In this document: in pieces, positions 63,099 to 64,000 of the stretch
How the letters are laid out: each line of letters starts with the position of its first letter
Numbering within the stretch: the stretch's first letter is position 1
DNA from: Robiginitalea sediminis
GTDB taxonomy: Bacteria; Bacteroidota; Bacteroidia; Flavobacteriales; Flavobacteriaceae
NCBI RefSeq assembly: GCF_002198115.1
Contig: NZ_NGNR01000001.1
Location: 812,296-876,295, forward strand
Length of the DNA stretch: 64,000 nucleotides
Direction of reading: 5' to 3'
The notes under the pieces: generated by a model
Told to the model about the DNA's origin: nothing
Database searches by the model: none
The model's input: the letters and a program-made list of their open reading frames with translations, nothing else
Program-made: the position numbers and the translations under genes

Positions 63099-64000
63099 GG
63101 GACCCATTTCCGGGTTTATTACCCATTATTACAAACACTTTAACGCCGCTGCCCTGGTTGATGCCGCCAAAGGGTACGAGGCCCAGCTGGAACAAGGTTC
63201 CAAGATGCTGGTGTCCCTGGCCGGGGCCATGAGTACAGCGGAACTCGGCAAAATCTTCGCCGAGATGATCCGCCAGGACAAGGTGCATATCATTTCCTGT
63301 ACCGGGGCCAACCTGGAGGAAGACCTCATGAACCTGGTGGCCCACAGCCACTACCGACGCGTGCCCAATTACAGGGACCTGACGCCCCAGCAGGAATGGG
63401 ATTTGCTGGAACAGGGGCTCAACCGGGTTACCGATACGTGTATCCCGGAGGAAGAAGCCTTCCGGCGATTGCAGCGCCACATCTTCGACTTGTGGAAGGA
63501 GGCCGACGACAAAGGCGAGCGGTACCTGCCGCACGAATTCATGTATAAATTGCTGTTGTCCGGGGTACTGGAACCCTATTACGAAATAGACCTGAAGGAT
63601 TCCTGGATGTATGCCGCGGCAGAAAAAAATCTCCCCATTGTTTGCCCGGGGTGGGAAGACAGTACCATGGGGAATATTTTTGCCTCCTACGTCCTGAAGG
63701 GCGAGCTGAAGGCTTCTACCATGAAGTCCGGGATCGAGTATATGACCTTCCTGGCAGACTGGTATACGGCCAATAGCGGAAAAGGCATCGGCTTTTTCCA
63801 GATTGGCGGGGGTATCGCAGGGGATTTCCCGATCTGCGTGGTTCCCATGCTCTACCAGGACATGGAGCGGACAGACACCCCGTTCTGGAGCTATTTCTGT
63901 CAGATCAGCGACAGTACCACCAGCTACGGCTCCTATTCCGGGGCCGTGCCCAACGAAAAAATCACCTGGGGCAAACTCGGGATCGACACCCCGAAATTCA
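63082..64000 (+). CDS. Deoxyhypusine-synthase-like protein (partial, runs off the window)
   Basis: The start is ATG 63082 or 63088, inside the end of speB. The 306 codons seen encode a deoxyhypusine synthase family protein: GSKMLVSLAGAMSTAELGKIF, VHIISCTGANLEEDLMN, VPNYRDLTPQQE, and GIGFFQIGGGIAGDFPICVVP. Bacteria lack eIF5A, so the bacterial relatives usually work on small polyamines. In this operon it would follow putrescine formation, perhaps making homospermidine or a similar product. The C-terminus, with the catalytic-lysine region, is outside the window. Confidence 0.85.
   Translation, partial: MTMTTKGPISGFITHYYKHFNAAALVDAAKGYEAQLEQGSKMLVSLAGAMSTAELGKIFAEMIRQDKVHIISCTGANLEEDLMNLVAHSHYRRVPNYRDLTPQQEWDLLEQGLNRVTDTCIPEEEAFRRLQRHIFDLWKEADDKGERYLPHEFMYKLLLSGVLEPYYEIDLKDSWMYAAAEKNLPIVCPGWEDSTMGNIFASYVLKGELKASTMKSGIEYMTFLADWYTANSGKGIGFFQIGGGIAGDFPICVVPMLYQDMERTDTPFWSYFCQISDSTTSYGSYSGAVPNEKITWGKLGIDTPKF

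Overview
The window looks like chromosomal DNA of a marine flavobacterium (Bacteroidota). The body is GC-rich, genes are tightly packed, several promoters carry the Bacteroidota -7 box (TAnnTTT), and the content is typical of the group: a CusA-TolC fusion, a PCMD lipoprotein, paired BNR propeller proteins and a speA-speB-DHS-like operon. A Robiginitalea-like genus would fit the GC content and the hydrogenase, but that is inference. Nothing here was searched against a database.

Region 1 (1-12.5 kb) is visibly AT-rich and foreign in style. It is an integrated island bounded by a 23-bp core identical to the 3' end of a tRNA-Asn gene (109-131 and 12214-12236). A tyrosine recombinase lies at its right end and candidate arm-type repeats at its left end. 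The cargo is an AraC regulator with a redox/stress operon, a Zn protease, two PD40 propeller proteins, a serine hydrolase and acetyltransferases. At least four cargo genes are broken: two nonsense and two frameshift. Outside both ends lie copies of a tRNA-tail plus terminator repeat, so the island sits in a tandem array of tRNA 3' ends rather than in an intact tRNA.

Region 2 (12.5-40.6 kb) is core-like. It encodes mostly exported or membrane proteins: a sterol-desaturase-type hydroxylase, a cupin, an outer-membrane barrel, a PCMD lipoprotein, thioredoxin, two ~1,050-residue BNR propeller proteins, a D-aminoacylase-like amidohydrolase, a CDGSH protein, a penicillin acylase, a heavy-metal RND efflux operon (adaptor plus a CusA-TolC fusion plus a His-rich exported protein), an M20 amidohydrolase, a DUF1080 protein and a beta-lactamase-fold hydrolase.

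Region 3 (41.4-54.8 kb) is a complete uptake [NiFe] hydrogenase locus. Two operons diverge from about 50.7 kb. The minus operon runs small subunit, large subunit, cytochrome b, maturation protease, hypF, hypD, hypE. The plus operon runs hypA, hypB, hypC, then a divergent Aat-like transferase and a TPR protein. A nickel permease converges on hypE. The small subunit has all six cysteines of the oxygen-tolerant 4Fe-3S proximal cluster. The locus should oxidise H2 and feed electrons to quinone under air.

Region 4 (54.8-64 kb) holds a RidA-like lipoprotein, a DASS transporter, two tRNA-Arg genes in a duplicated context, moaE-moaC, and a polyamine operon (arginine decarboxylase, agmatinase, deoxyhypusine-synthase-like) that runs off the window end. 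Its most unusual part is a pair of 451-bp tandem modules next to tRNA-Arg(CCU). Each module carries a small GIY-YIG nuclease gene, an 18-bp palindrome and a copy of the first 22 nt of the tRNA. The arrangement suggests a minimal mobile element that inserts into the tRNA and restores its 5' end.
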